DNA of 64,000 bases from an uncultured Rhodospirillales bacterium (GCA_945957125.1 CAMFJT010000001.1:20940-84939), one strand, 5' to 3'; shown: positions 17,666 through 26,483, numbered from the stretch's first letter. A program made the numbers and translations. Notes: a model not told the origin generated them from the sequence alone.

Positions 17666-18823
17666 ATGAAACTGACCTCTCTCATTTGGTGTGGCGCATT
17701 GGTCGGCCTGGCCGGTTGCGCGGGTCTCCCCTCCGGCGGTCCGACGACTTCCGACATCAACAAGGAAGCGGTGACCAGCGGCGCCCATCGCTTCAACATC
17801 GTCGAAGTCGACAATCGCGTCGTGGACGTGGTGATGGCACGGCCTCGGGACGATCTTTCCGCGGCCTTCTCGGGGGCCGGCAAGCCGCCAAGTCCGACCA
17901 TCGGAGTGGGGGATTCGATCTCGGTGTCGATCTTCCAGTCCGGCGGCGTGGGCGCGGGCGTGCTGTCGGGCACGATGAACAGCGCGGGAACCGCCACGCA
18001 GTCCATCGTCGTGCCGGACCAGGTGGTTGCCGCGGACGGCGCGATCAGCGTGCCCTATGCCGGACGTCCGCGTGTCGCCGGCCGGACGCCGTTGCAGGTG
18101 CAGCAGGCGATCGAGCAGCTTCTCGCCGAGACGGCCCAGAAGCCGCAGGTCATCGTCACCGTCACGAAGAGCGTGTCCGACAAGGTCACGGTGGGCGGGG
18201 ATATCGTGAACGGCGCGCGCATCCCCCTTTCGTTCCGGGGCGAGCGCATCCTCGACGTCATCGCCGCGGCGGGCGGGGTGAAGACGCCCCTGTACGAGAC
18301 CTTCGTCCGCCTGTCGCGCGGGGGCACGACGGTGTCGGTCTCGATGGAGCGTCTGGTCGCCGACCCGAAGGAAAACATCTATGTCTGGCCGGACGACGTC
18401 ATCACGCTGGTCCGCATTCCGCAAACCTTCGTCGTGTTCGGTGCGACGGCGAACAATGCGCAGCTCTCGTTCAACGCCGCCGACGTCACCCTGGCACAGG
18501 CGATCGCGAAAGCCGGAGGGCTGCAGGACGTCCGTGCCGACCCCGCCGGCGTGTTCCTGTTCCGGTTCGAGCCTCAGCCGGTCGCCGCGGCCTTGGGCGT
18601 CCCGCCTTCGCCGACGGCCGACGGCCGCTCGCCGGTGCTCTACCACGTCAATCTGCAGGCCGCCGATGGCTACTTCCTGGCCGGACGCTTCCCGGTGCAG
18701 AACAACGACATCGTCTACGTCGCCAACGCCGCGTCGAACCAGCTCCAGAAGTTCCTGACCCTTCTGGGAACGGTCACGCAGCCGGTGTTCAGCGGCGTCG
18801 TGGTCGTGAAGACCATCCAGTGA
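17666..18823 (+). CDS. Polysaccharide export outer-membrane lipoprotein (Wza-like)
   Basis: 385 residues from ATG 17666; the 1024-residue track ORF only reads through from upstream. A lipoprotein signal peptide ends in the lipobox LAGC (Cys about 18). The Poly_export domain follows (IGVGDSISVSIFQSGG, then a strand pair around DGAISVPYAGRPRVAGRTPLQVQQAIEQLL), then SLBB-type beta-grasp repeats (VTVGGDIVNGARIPLSFRGERILDVIAAAGGV and FVVFGATANNAQLSFNAADVTLAQAIAKAGGL). It should form the outer-membrane/periplasmic channel for the exported polymer together with the chain-length protein. The ending FSGVVVVKTIQ lacks the long amphipathic Wza C-terminal helix, so the outer-membrane barrel may differ. 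Confidence 0.9.
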   Translation: MKLTSLIWCGALVGLAGCAGLPSGGPTTSDINKEAVTSGAHRFNIVEVDNRVVDVVMARPRDDLSAAFSGAGKPPSPTIGVGDSISVSIFQSGGVGAGVLSGTMNSAGTATQSIVVPDQVVAADGAISVPYAGRPRVAGRTPLQVQQAIEQLLAETAQKPQVIVTVTKSVSDKVTVGGDIVNGARIPLSFRGERILDVIAAAGGVKTPLYETFVRLSRGGTTVSVSMERLVADPKENIYVWPDDVITLVRIPQTFVVFGATANNAQLSFNAADVTLAQAIAKAGGLQDVRADPAGVFLFRFEPQPVAAALGVPPSPTADGRSPVLYHVNLQAADGYFLAGRFPVQNNDIVYVANAASNQLQKFLTLLGTVTQPVFSGVVVVKTIQ

Positions 18824-18842
18824 CGATCGGGCCGAAAGCGAC

Positions 18843-20285
18843 TTGAGCCGGGCCTCGACTGCCGGCAGGCCGTGGCACCAGCTTGCCTTCGTGATCGGCG
18901 AGGCCATCCTGTCCCTGATCTCGGGCGGGGTCATCTTCATCGTCATCTCGCGGATATCCGGGCCGGACCTGCTCGGCACCTATGCGCTGGCCCTCGCCTG
19001 GCTGCTCGCGTTCCAGGGGTTGAGCGGGTTCGGTATCCCAGCCTTCGTCATGCGCGAGGTCGGCGCGTACGGCCGCGCCGCCGCCGGGCAGGTCGTGCAT
19101 GCGATGGTGCTCGGCCTGTTTACCGGGCTGCTGGGGCTGGCGCTCATGGTCGGCGCGAGTCGTGTCGTGGGCTATCCGGCCGACGTCGCCGACATCATCG
19201 CCGTCGCCAGCCTGGCGTTGATCCCGTCGAGCTTCGTCACGTCGTGCCGGTCCGTCTTCCTGGCCCTGCGCACGATGCACTTCACGCTCATCGCCGTGCT
19301 GGTCGAGGTTTCCATCACCCTGTCCGCCAGCCTGTACCTCGTCCTCTCCGGAGGCGGCGCGATGGGCCTCATGGTCACGCTCGTCGTGGCCAAGACGGCG
19401 TCGGCGGCAATCAGCCTCACCCTGCTGCGTTCCCGAATCCGCCTGGACCGGCCGGCGATCAGCCGGCGCGACCTCGTCGCGACGGCGCGCACGATCTTCA
19501 CGTTCGGCATCGGCAGCATGCTCGGGATGCTGACGATGCGGATCAACACCATCATGGTGTCGATCTGGGCCGATCTCGCGGCGGTCGGCCATTTCGCGGC
19601 GGCGACCAAGATCATGGAGATCGGCCTGATCGTGCCGACCCTGTTCCTCCAGCTCCTGATGACCCGCATCGCCTACAGCTTCAATACGCTGGGGACACGC
19701 GACCCCAACCAGTTTGCCGCGTGGTACCAGGTCCTGTTCGCGCTCGTGCTCCCGACCTGCGTCGGAGGCTGGGTCTTCGCCGGGTTCATCCTCGAGACGC
19801 TGTTCGGGCCGGCGTTCGGCGATTCGGTCTGGATCCTCAGGATCCTCATGATCTACCTGGCGATCGAGGCGGCCGACGCCGCCATGAGCGTGACGCTGCA
19901 GGCCGCACACAGGCAACGCGAGGACGCCACCCGCCTGGCAGCCAATCCCCTGGTCAACATCGCCCTCAATGCAGCGCTTCTGCCGACCGTCGGAACGGTC
20001 GGTGCGGCCCTGGGGCGGGTCGGCGGCGTCGCGGCATCGGCGACGCTGCGCTCCCGCTTCATCGCCCGGACGTTCTCGCGGGTGCACTGGTTCCGTTTCG
20101 CCTTCAAGCCGGCGCTGATCAGCGTCGCGGCGGGCGCGGCATGCGGCCTGCTGCAGGGCATGGCCCATCCCGCCGTGCTGATGATCGGATATTGCGTGGC
20201 GACCGTGACCTTCCTGGTCGCCTGGTCGACGATCACGCCTGCCGCGGTGAGGGACATCATGAGGGCGCCGTCGGCGTCCGACTGA
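18843..20285 (+). CDS. Oligosaccharide flippase (Wzx/MATE-like)
   Basis: 480 residues with about 12-14 transmembrane helices spread evenly, the polysaccharide biosynthesis/flippase architecture. The first helix pair, FVIGEAILSLISGGVIFIVISRISGPDLLGTYALALAWLLAF, is the characteristic RxxGxxxxGxYA region of Wzx proteins. It moves undecaprenyl-linked repeat units across the inner membrane. The start is a TTG 19 bases after the wza stop. No ATG lies nearby in frame. It follows wza and precedes the chain-length gene, consistent with a Wzx/Wzy pathway. Confidence 0.9.
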   Translation: MSRASTAGRPWHQLAFVIGEAILSLISGGVIFIVISRISGPDLLGTYALALAWLLAFQGLSGFGIPAFVMREVGAYGRAAAGQVVHAMVLGLFTGLLGLALMVGASRVVGYPADVADIIAVASLALIPSSFVTSCRSVFLALRTMHFTLIAVLVEVSITLSASLYLVLSGGGAMGLMVTLVVAKTASAAISLTLLRSRIRLDRPAISRRDLVATARTIFTFGIGSMLGMLTMRINTIMVSIWADLAAVGHFAAATKIMEIGLIVPTLFLQLLMTRIAYSFNTLGTRDPNQFAAWYQVLFALVLPTCVGGWVFAGFILETLFGPAFGDSVWILRILMIYLAIEAADAAMSVTLQAAHRQREDATRLAANPLVNIALNAALLPTVGTVGAALGRVGGVAASATLRSRFIARTFSRVHWFRFAFKPALISVAAGAACGLLQGMAHPAVLMIGYCVATVTFLVAWSTITPAAVRDIMRAPSASD

Positions 20286-20374
20286 ATTCGGCCATTCTTC
20301 CGGCCGATGCTTTGGGGTGGCAATTGGCCATCGGGTTGCCGATACTGCGAGGCTCCGCGGGAGGAGAAGCGGCG

Positions 20375-21640
20375 ATGGAATTCTACCGCATCTGGCGGAT
20401 CCTGATGGCCAGGAAAGCGCTGTTGATCGGGCTGCCGCTGATCGCTGCCCTCGTCGGCCTTGGCCTGACCTACGTCCTTCCCGAGCAATACGAATCCACG
20501 GCGCTCGTGCTGGTCCGGCCCGGGGAGGCCTTCAAGTTCAACAACAATGCGCCGGATCGGAAGGAAATCCTCGATTTCCCCCTCAGCCAGGCCGCGCCCA
20601 TCGATGCGCCGAGCAAAACCTACATCGAGGTCATCAAGAGCCGGGCGGTCGCGGAGAAGATCGTCGAGGCCCTGCGGCTGGACGTCAAGAAGCCGAAGGA
20701 TACGGAAGGCTTCTTCGGGAAATTGAAGGAAGACGTCAAGGAGTGGGCCAGGAACACGATCAGCACGATCCAGAACTACGCAAAGTACGGTCGCGACATC
20801 CAGGTCTCGGCGTTCGACCAGGCGGTCGAGAACCTCGAGACGAAGCTGATCGTCGCAGTCCGCAAGGACACCTACGCTTTCGACATCACCGCCCGCGCCA
20901 GCGATCCGAAGGAGGCAGCGGCGATCGCCAACATGGCCGCCGAGATCTTCCTCGAGCATAGCGCCGAGGCCTATCGCAGCGAATCGGCGCGCTCGCGCAC
21001 GTTCATCGAAGCGCAGCTCGCGGACAGCCGCAAGGAGCTCGAGAAGGCCAGGGCGGACCTGCTCGCCTACAAGTCCTCGGGTTCCACGTTCGAGCTCACC
21101 TCGGAATACAACGAGAAGCTCAAGGCCGTGTCCGATCTCGAGAGCACTCTCGCCAAGATCGACGGCAAGCTGGCCGGTCTGAAACATACTTTCAGCAAGG
21201 ACAGCCCGACGGTGATCGGTCAGGAGGCGGAGCGCGCCGAGCTGATGGAGCAGATCAGGCGCGGGCGGGCCCAGCTCGCCGACTTCCCGGAGAAGGAGAA
21301 GCGGCTCAATGCGCTGGTTCTGAACGAGAAGCTCGCCAAGGAGAGCTACGAATTCTTCCTGAAGCGCTACGAGGAGGCGCGGGTCAAGGAGTCCTCGGTC
21401 GCCAGCGAGATCCGTGTCGTCTCCCGGGCCGAACCCGGCCTCTATCCGGTAAAGCCGGTGAAGTACATCTACGCCGGGCTGAGCTTCCTGGTTGCCCTGG
21501 TCCTGGCGATCGGCTGGGCCCTGTTCACCGAGCCCCTCGATCCCCGGGTGCGGACGATCCACGACCTCGAGGACGAGTTCGACGTGCCGGTGCTGGGCTC
21601 CGTTCCCAAGCTCAAGCAGCTGACGAGGGCGGGGGGATGA
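20375..21640 (+). CDS. Chain-length determinant / GumC-type Wzz protein
   Basis: 421 residues from ATG 20375, preceded by GGGAGGAG. One transmembrane helix (about 15-35, ALLIGLPLIAALVGLGLTYV), a periplasmic part rich in coiled coil (about 195-330), then a second helix (YIYAGLSFLVALVLAIGWALF) followed by a short cytosolic tail ending EDEFDVPVLGSVPKL. This is the Wzz/GumC polysaccharide co-polymerase without the attached kinase domain. The tail ends exactly where fused proteins continue into a BY-kinase, so the CpsD-like protein at 8990-9850 is the logical separate partner. It controls chain length and contacts Wza. The 922-residue track ORF is a read-through. Confidence 0.9.
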   Translation: MEFYRIWRILMARKALLIGLPLIAALVGLGLTYVLPEQYESTALVLVRPGEAFKFNNNAPDRKEILDFPLSQAAPIDAPSKTYIEVIKSRAVAEKIVEALRLDVKKPKDTEGFFGKLKEDVKEWARNTISTIQNYAKYGRDIQVSAFDQAVENLETKLIVAVRKDTYAFDITARASDPKEAAAIANMAAEIFLEHSAEAYRSESARSRTFIEAQLADSRKELEKARADLLAYKSSGSTFELTSEYNEKLKAVSDLESTLAKIDGKLAGLKHTFSKDSPTVIGQEAERAELMEQIRRGRAQLADFPEKEKRLNALVLNEKLAKESYEFFLKRYEEARVKESSVASEIRVVSRAEPGLYPVKPVKYIYAGLSFLVALVLAIGWALFTEPLDPRVRTIHDLEDEFDVPVLGSVPKLKQLTRAGG

Positions 21641-21761
21641 GATCGGGGGCGGCCGTCGAACCGCCGTTTGATCTTTCGCATGCGCACAGGTAGGCTGAAG
21701 TCATCCTGTCGAGTCCGTCGAGCCTGCGGCTTTCAGGGTCCAACCCGCTTTTATCGGTCGA

Positions 21762-22757
21762 ATGAAGAACTCGATGTCGGAAACTAAAGCCGCAGGAGAC
21801 GGTGTCGGCGCGTCCCCGATCGTGGTGTCGATCATCATCGCCACCTACAACGCGGCCGGGCTTCTTGCCGATTGCCTGCGGTCGATCTACGAGAATCCGC
21901 CGAGCGAGCCGTACGAGATCATCGTCGTCGACGATGCCTCGCGCGATCGTACCAGCGAGATGGTGCGCGAGGAATTCCCCGACGTGGTGCTCTTCACGAA
22001 CAAGGTGAACAGCCACTACGCGACATCGAACAACCTGGCCTTCAGGCACGCCCGGGGGGAATTCTTCTTCCTCCTCAACAACGACACGATCGTGTTGCCG
22101 AACGCGATCGATCGCATGGTGGCTTTCCTGCGTCAGCATCCGGAAGCCGGATCGGTCGGCAGCAAGCTGCTCAACGAGGACGGATCGATCCAGTGGTCGG
22201 TCAAGACGTTGCCCAACGTGGGTTCCGCGCTTTTCGGCGCCCGTTCCTTCCTCACGCGGATATTCCCGAACAACCGCTTCTCGCGCGAGCATCTGCAGCA
22301 TTTGAGCCACGATCTGACCAAGCCGTTCGTTGCGGGCTACGTGTCGAGCGCCTCGGTCATGATGCCGCGCGACGTCGTCATGAAGGCGGGCGATCTCGAT
22401 CGCCGTCTCTCGTATCACGTCGATGCCGATTACTGTAAGCGGATCGCCGACCTGGGATACTGCAATTACTATCTTCCTGACGCCGTCGTCATTCATTTGA
22501 ATCACAGAGGCGGCACGATGGTGCATTGGCGGCGCCGGTTTCGGTCGGTCGTCGAATTCCACCGCGGCAGCTACATCTACTACGACAAGCACATGCGGCA
22601 GACCGCATCCCTGCCGATGCGGGCGATCGTGGTCGGCGGCCTCTCGGCGCGCTTCGTCGTCTCTCTCGCGATGCAGGCCGCGCTGGAGGTCTGTGGCCTC
22701 GCAACCGCCGCCGGTCGGCAGCTCACTCGCCCGAACCCGAGGAAGCCGGCGGTCTGA
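21762..22757 (+). CDS. Glycosyltransferase family 2 (rhamnosyltransferase type)
   Basis: 331 residues. GT-A fold: VVSIIIATYNAAGLLADCLRSIYE, EIIVVDDASRDRTSEMV and FFFLLNNDTIVLPNAIDRMVAFL (metal site NND instead of DXD, as in many rhamnosyltransferases). The acceptor part reads AGYVSSASVMMPRDVVMKAGDLDRRLSYHVDADYCKRIADLGY. The C-terminal about 70 residues include a hydrophobic amphipathic stretch, suggesting membrane binding. dTDP-rhamnose is a likely donor by inference. The end overlaps the cupin gene on the other strand by 35 bp. Confidence 0.9.
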   Translation: MKNSMSETKAAGDGVGASPIVVSIIIATYNAAGLLADCLRSIYENPPSEPYEIIVVDDASRDRTSEMVREEFPDVVLFTNKVNSHYATSNNLAFRHARGEFFFLLNNDTIVLPNAIDRMVAFLRQHPEAGSVGSKLLNEDGSIQWSVKTLPNVGSALFGARSFLTRIFPNNRFSREHLQHLSHDLTKPFVAGYVSSASVMMPRDVVMKAGDLDRRLSYHVDADYCKRIADLGYCNYYLPDAVVIHLNHRGGTMVHWRRRFRSVVEFHRGSYIYYDKHMRQTASLPMRAIVVGGLSARFVVSLAMQAALEVCGLATAAGRQLTRPNPRKPAV

Positions 22758-23175
22758 CCGGCGCATCGGAGGTGCTGTCGTCGCCCGCGCCGGCCCGCCG
22801 CTTTCCGACCTCGATGGAGGGAAACCGCACCGACAGCACGATGGTGTGGCCAGTCGCTTCCCACGAATGCACCACGTCGGGCCCGAATATCACGTAGTCG
22901 CCCTGTTTCCCGAGCACCACGCTCTGCGGCGTGGCGCCGACATGCAGCTCGACCTTGAGGGTTCCCTGAATCAGGATCGATACGGTCGTGGCGTTGCCGT
23001 TGGCCCATGGCTGCGACCGCTTGTGCCCGTCGGGATGTATTCCCCATTTCAGCTCGACACCGTCCTGGTGGCGCAAGCCCTCTGCTGCCGGGACGAATTG
23101 CCCGAGGAACCAGCCGCTGTCGCGAACCTGATCGGCCGCCGCATTGCCGACATAAAATGCTGTTCTGCTATCCAT
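22723..23175 (-). CDS. Cupin-fold protein
   Basis: 150 residues from an ATG at 23175 (MDSRTAFYVGN); the track extends 18 codons further with no family support. The single beta-barrel is visible as HQDGVELKWGIHPDGHKRSQPWANGNATTVSILIQGTLKVEL, then GDYVIFGPDVVHSWEATGHTIVLSVRFPS, which carries cupin motif-2-like VVHSWEA. The His count in motif 1 is reduced, so metal binding is uncertain. Cupins beside sugar genes are often epimerases, isomerases or binding proteins; the function here is unknown. The C-terminal 20 residues are low complexity. It is divergent from the 2OG-oxygenase fusion and tail-to-tail with a GT2 gene. Confidence 0.7.
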   Translation of the reverse strand: MDSRTAFYVGNAAADQVRDSGWFLGQFVPAAEGLRHQDGVELKWGIHPDGHKRSQPWANGNATTVSILIQGTLKVELHVGATPQSVVLGKQGDYVIFGPDVVHSWEATGHTIVLSVRFPSIEVGKRRAGAGDDSTSDAPVRPPASSGSGE

Positions 23176-23389
23176 GTAGTCGCCTTTGCCCAAATCCCGT
23201 AAGCTTACCGTAAGTTCGCCGCGGAACATTCGTGTGATGCAGTTGAAATGTCGCCTAAGTCTTTAATCGATATCGTCAATTCAATCTCTTTCGAAAATGT
23301 TACCGGCGTTCTCACCTTCGGCTTGATATCGATGGGATTTAAAGTATGGTCGAAGGGACTATTTGGAAGATATTTTTAGGAGTGCGGCT
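23176..23389. promoter_or_regulatory. AT-rich divergent promoter region
   Basis: 214 bases between the cupin and oxygenase genes, clearly AT-richer than the window average. A possible sigma-70 pair for the oxygenase is TTGATA (about 23322) and TATGGT about 16 bases later. A small inverted repeat CTTACCGTAAG lies near 23204-23214 on the cupin side. The oxygenase ribosome site is AGGAG at about 23378. Confidence 0.4.
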
Positions 23390-24679
23390 ATGTCTATTGA
23401 GGAACTGACCGCCAGGCCAGCCCAGGCAAATGATATCAATGCAGCGCTTGAACACAGTCTCACGAATGAGTGGGACGCCAAGATTGTCACTTATCCGAAC
23501 GACAAGTATCCGTTCAATGAATGGATCCTGGGCCGTATTCGCGGGATGGGTTACAAGCTCGACGACCTGAGCTACCTGCACGAGAGCGTTCCTCTGGACG
23601 AGGTGTACAAGGTCACCAAGCAGCTCTGCGCCGATACCAACCTGCCCGAGTTCCGCCGGATGCTGAACAATTTCGTGCGCGACGTCGTCGTGCCGAAGGG
23701 CAAGCTGCGCCTGCCGGTGGCGGTGCAGCGGTTCATGAACGTGCGCATCATGCTTCCGACCACGCCGGAGCTGTTCTTCCCCTATCACACCGGCCTGCTC
23801 TACGGTCACGGCATCGCATCGCGCAGCATCTGGATGCCCTTCGTCGACGTTACCGCTGACGAGGACCTCACTCGCTCGATGCAGATCATCCCGATCAAGA
23901 AGTCGCGCGAGCTTGCCAAGCAGGCGATCGACGAGCGGCTGAACATGGCGCAGATGACGAAGCTGTTTGCCCAGCACAGCCACCAGATCAAGGCTGGTCC
24001 GGGCAGCTGCTGCTTCTTCAGCCAGGAGCACATCCACGGTTCGGGACGCCCCAACACGACGGGCAAGACCCGCGTCAGCATGGACTTCCGCATCGCCGAG
24101 GGAATTTACGGCGATCTGCTCGGGCGCAAGATCCCGGCCGGTTACTTCCACATCATTCCCAATACCGAGGAGGAAGAGGAGCGGCTCTCCAAGCGCGCTC
24201 CGCGTTCGGAGGCTTACAACAACGGCAAGCCGAACATCTTCTACGTCGCCAACAACACGGCCGCGACGTACTCGGTGCCGGTCCATCTTCAGCGCTACAT
24301 GCTGAACGACTACATGACCAAGAAGGGTCTGACCTGGAACTACGAGCTGTTCGACCTCGAGGACATGCTCCACTGCCCGACCCTCATGCACCTCATCGAG
24401 GAGCGCAACGCCAACACGGTGATGTACAGCATCTTCGCCCTTCCCGAGGAGGAGGCCGAGCGCAACCGCCTGCTCGAGATCGCGGTCAAGAGGGGCAACA
24501 TCATCCACTTCGTCAACGAAGACCTCCAGCTGACGAACGCCGACGATCTGGAGACGATCAAGAACTACCTGTCGTTCTCCAAGTACGGCCATTCGCGCCT
24601 GCCGATCGGCCTGCCGATCTCGGGCCAGACCAAGGCCTACTTCGACAAGTGGGGAGCCTCCCTGGCGCAGAACAGCTGA
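23390..24679 (+). CDS. 2OG-Fe(II) oxygenase-like domain fused to sporadic-carbohydrate-cluster (LIC12192-type) domain
   Basis: 429 residues from ATG 23390, chosen for AGGAG 7 bases upstream. Residues about 100-240 look like a phytanoyl-CoA-dioxygenase-type jelly roll: FPYHTGLLYG, then SIWMPFVDVT, and HIHGSGRPNTTGKTRVSMDFR. The proximal metal motif, normally HxD, is H133-T-G135; the distal His (H216) and the 2OG-binding Arg (about R228) are present. Residues about 290-400 (VPVHLQRYMLNDYMTKKGLTWNYELFD, then YSIFALPEEEAERNRLLEIAVKRG and IHFVNEDLQLTNADDLETI) resemble the LIC12192 family known beside sporadic sugar-cluster oxygenases. The fusion suggests one enzyme that modifies a polysaccharide sugar. 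Assignments are from recalled motifs; a halogenase-like active site is possible but unproven. Confidence 0.65.
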   Translation: MSIEELTARPAQANDINAALEHSLTNEWDAKIVTYPNDKYPFNEWILGRIRGMGYKLDDLSYLHESVPLDEVYKVTKQLCADTNLPEFRRMLNNFVRDVVVPKGKLRLPVAVQRFMNVRIMLPTTPELFFPYHTGLLYGHGIASRSIWMPFVDVTADEDLTRSMQIIPIKKSRELAKQAIDERLNMAQMTKLFAQHSHQIKAGPGSCCFFSQEHIHGSGRPNTTGKTRVSMDFRIAEGIYGDLLGRKIPAGYFHIIPNTEEEEERLSKRAPRSEAYNNGKPNIFYVANNTAATYSVPVHLQRYMLNDYMTKKGLTWNYELFDLEDMLHCPTLMHLIEERNANTVMYSIFALPEEEAERNRLLEIAVKRGNIIHFVNEDLQLTNADDLETIKNYLSFSKYGHSRLPIGLPISGQTKAYFDKWGASLAQNS

Positions 24680-24681
24680 GG

Positions 24682-24699
24682 CTGCTGCGAGCGCAGCAG
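24682..24699. terminator. Hairpin directly after oxygenase stop
   Basis: CTGCTGC-GAGC-GCAGCAG, a perfect 7-bp stem with a 4-base loop, starts 2 bases after the stop codon. There is no T-run behind it, so it may be an RNA-stabilising or weak terminator structure. Confidence 0.45.
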
Positions 24700-24721
24700 T
24701 AACCGCTTCATCGGGCAGGGG

Positions 24722-24747
24722 CGTCGGGTCGCATTTTCGACCCGACG
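24722..24747. terminator. 10-bp hairpin in gap before sugar transferase
   Basis: CGTCGGGTCG and CGACCCGACG pair perfectly around a CATTTT loop. A second, looser hairpin follows at 24752-24781 (CAGGAAGA/TCTTCCTG enclosing AGC-TTCG-GCT). Together they look like a compound terminator or attenuator of the oxygenase transcript. Confidence 0.5.
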
Positions 24748-24882
24748 GCGACAGGAAGACGAGCTTCGGCTTTTCTTCCTGCCTGTCGTTGCGTGAGGCA
24801 TACGGAATCAACAGCGGCGAAGTGCTGGAGAACGATTGCTCGTGTGCGCTCATCGTGACTGTCGGCGCCGGAAGCTCCTCCC

Positions 24883-25704
24883 GTGAACGCGGGAGCGACT
24901 GAAGAACAGGCGGCGAGCCGGATTTCGAGACGCGACTTACTACAGCAACATCACGGACGGGTGCACGCAGTGCCCGTCCGCGATGTCGTCGGTTCATCCG
25001 GATGGCTGGCGGAGACGTCGTATCGCATCGTCGAAGTCACGGCGGCCGCGATCGGGCTCATTGTAAGCCTGCCGATCCTGCTGGTTGCAGCGGTGCTTGT
25101 GCGCATCGACTCGCCGGGGCCGATCCTGTTCCTGCACCGGCGCCCCGCGCGCTCGGTGGTTCGCGACGGGCGCAGCCTCATCGGGCGAACGGATCTCGTC
25201 CCGCCGCCCGGCGGCTTCGAGCCGAATACCCTCTACCTGGTGCCCAGCTATTTCACCCTGATCAAATTTCGGACGATGTACGCGGATTCGCGGACACGCT
25301 TTCCCGATCTTTACCGCTACTCGTTCACCGCAACGAATTTCCACCAGCAGTTCCCCACCCCCAATCCCGATCCCCGGATCACGCGGGTGGGAAGCGTCCT
25401 GCGCAAGATGTCGATCGACGAGCTGCCGAACCTGTGGTCGGTCGTGGTCGGGGATATCCGGCTGGTTGGTCCGCGCCCGGAAGCGCCGGAAGTGCTGCAG
25501 TTCTATACGCCGCAGGAGATGTACAAGTTCGCCTGCAAGCCCGGCATCACCGGCCTGGCGCAGATCAATGGGCGCGGTCTGCTGACCTGGGGCGAGACGC
25601 TGGCCTGGGACCTGAAGTACATCGGCCAGCGAAGCGTCGCCCTGGACCTGAAGATCATCCTGCTGACGTTGTGGCGGGTGGTCACGCGGTTCGGCGCGTT
25701 CTAG
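24883..25704 (+). CDS. Priming sugar-phosphate transferase (bacterial sugar transferase family)
   Basis: 273 residues from a GTG at 24883. It transfers the first sugar-phosphate to undecaprenyl phosphate. One N-terminal transmembrane helix (about 50-75, TAAAIGLIVSLPILLVAAVLV) is followed by the diagnostic blocks FTLIKFRTMYADS, RKMSIDELPNLWSVVVGDIRLVGPRPE and KPGITGLAQINGRG. The short architecture, without the four extra helices of WbaP/WcaJ, is the PglC/EpsL-like form. GTGs at 24961 and 24970 are alternative starts, since a 13-bp imperfect hairpin covers 24948-24986. Last gene of the polysaccharide locus; convergent with fnr by 17 bp. Confidence 0.92.
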   Translation: MNAGATEEQAASRISRRDLLQQHHGRVHAVPVRDVVGSSGWLAETSYRIVEVTAAAIGLIVSLPILLVAAVLVRIDSPGPILFLHRRPARSVVRDGRSLIGRTDLVPPPGGFEPNTLYLVPSYFTLIKFRTMYADSRTRFPDLYRYSFTATNFHQQFPTPNPDPRITRVGSVLRKMSIDELPNLWSVVVGDIRLVGPRPEAPEVLQFYTPQEMYKFACKPGITGLAQINGRGLLTWGETLAWDLKYIGQRSVALDLKIILLTLWRVVTRFGAF

Positions 25705-25721
25705 GGGCTCCGGAGCGACCG

Positions 25722-26483
25722 TCACACCGGGGCGAGGCAGGCGAAATCCTCGAGCTTCTGGCGATCGAGGATCACCACCGTATCGAGCCCGACCAGCGCG
25801 ATCAGCCCCTTCGCCTTCAGCTTCGTGAACGATCGGCTCACGGTTTCGATCTTCATGCCGAGATACTCGGCGATCTGCTGGCGCGACAGCCGGAGGTTGA
25901 GTGGCGGCCGGGCGCCGAGCCTCGTGGCGTAGATGTTGCCGAGCTGGAGAAGGAAATAGGCGACCCGTTCCGTCGTATTGAGCTGGCCGATGGCGGCCAT
26001 GTTCTCCGCGGCGCGCTTGAGCTTGTTGGTCATGTCCTGGCCGAGCGCCGCGGCGAGGTCGAGATGCTGGGCGGCGTAGGCATTGAACTTCTGTCGATCG
26101 AAGGCGCAGGCCTCGACGTCGGTGACGGCATCGCCGCCGAAATTGTACGTGCCTGCGTTCTCGAGATAGCCGCAAAGATCGCCGATCGTGTGCAGGGCGA
26201 CGATCTGGCGCCGCCCGTCCTCCAGCGTGCGGTGAACGGCAACGATGCCCTTCGTCACCTTGTAGAACATGCCGATCGGGTCGCCCGCGCGGAACATGAC
26301 GTCGCCCTTCTTCCAGCGCCGCACCCCGCCCATCGTCAGGAACCGGGCCAGCCTGCCGTCGTCGAGCGGCGCGCAGATGCCGATCGTCCGTCCGGGGCAC
26401 AGCGAGCACGGCAGCTTGACGGCTGGCGGCAGGGAAGTGGTCTGCAGGGCTGTCGCCGTCGGGCGATGAGGATAGATGTTCAC
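25722..26483 (-). CDS. FNR-type oxygen-responsive transcription regulator
   Basis: 253 residues from a GTG at 26483 (GGAG just upstream); the track extends 34 codons to a TTG-like start. N-terminal cysteines C26, C29 and C37 (CSLCPGRTIGIC) plus C104 (GDLCGYLE) match the four ligands of an FNR-type [4Fe-4S] cluster, although the C-x2-C-x7-C spacing differs from E. coli (C-x2-C-x5-C). The cNMP-binding-type beta-roll is followed by the dimer helix and the winged HTH with the FNR-specific E..SR recognition pattern (IAEYLGMKIETVSRSFTKL). It likely activates the FNR boxes in this island. It lies 43 bp downstream of the pseudo-PPK2 gene, same strand, so one operon is likely. Confidence 0.9.
   Translation of the reverse strand: MNIYPHRPTATALQTTSLPPAVKLPCSLCPGRTIGICAPLDDGRLARFLTMGGVRRWKKGDVMFRAGDPIGMFYKVTKGIVAVHRTLEDGRRQIVALHTIGDLCGYLENAGTYNFGGDAVTDVEACAFDRQKFNAYAAQHLDLAAALGQDMTNKLKRAAENMAAIGQLNTTERVAYFLLQLGNIYATRLGARPPLNLRLSRQQIAEYLGMKIETVSRSFTKLKAKGLIALVGLDTVVILDRQKLEDFACLAPV

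Noticed and set aside
23204-23214. CTTACCGTAAG resembling the VapB operator
   Set aside because: One base shorter in the centre, no TA gene nearby; similarity is probably chance.
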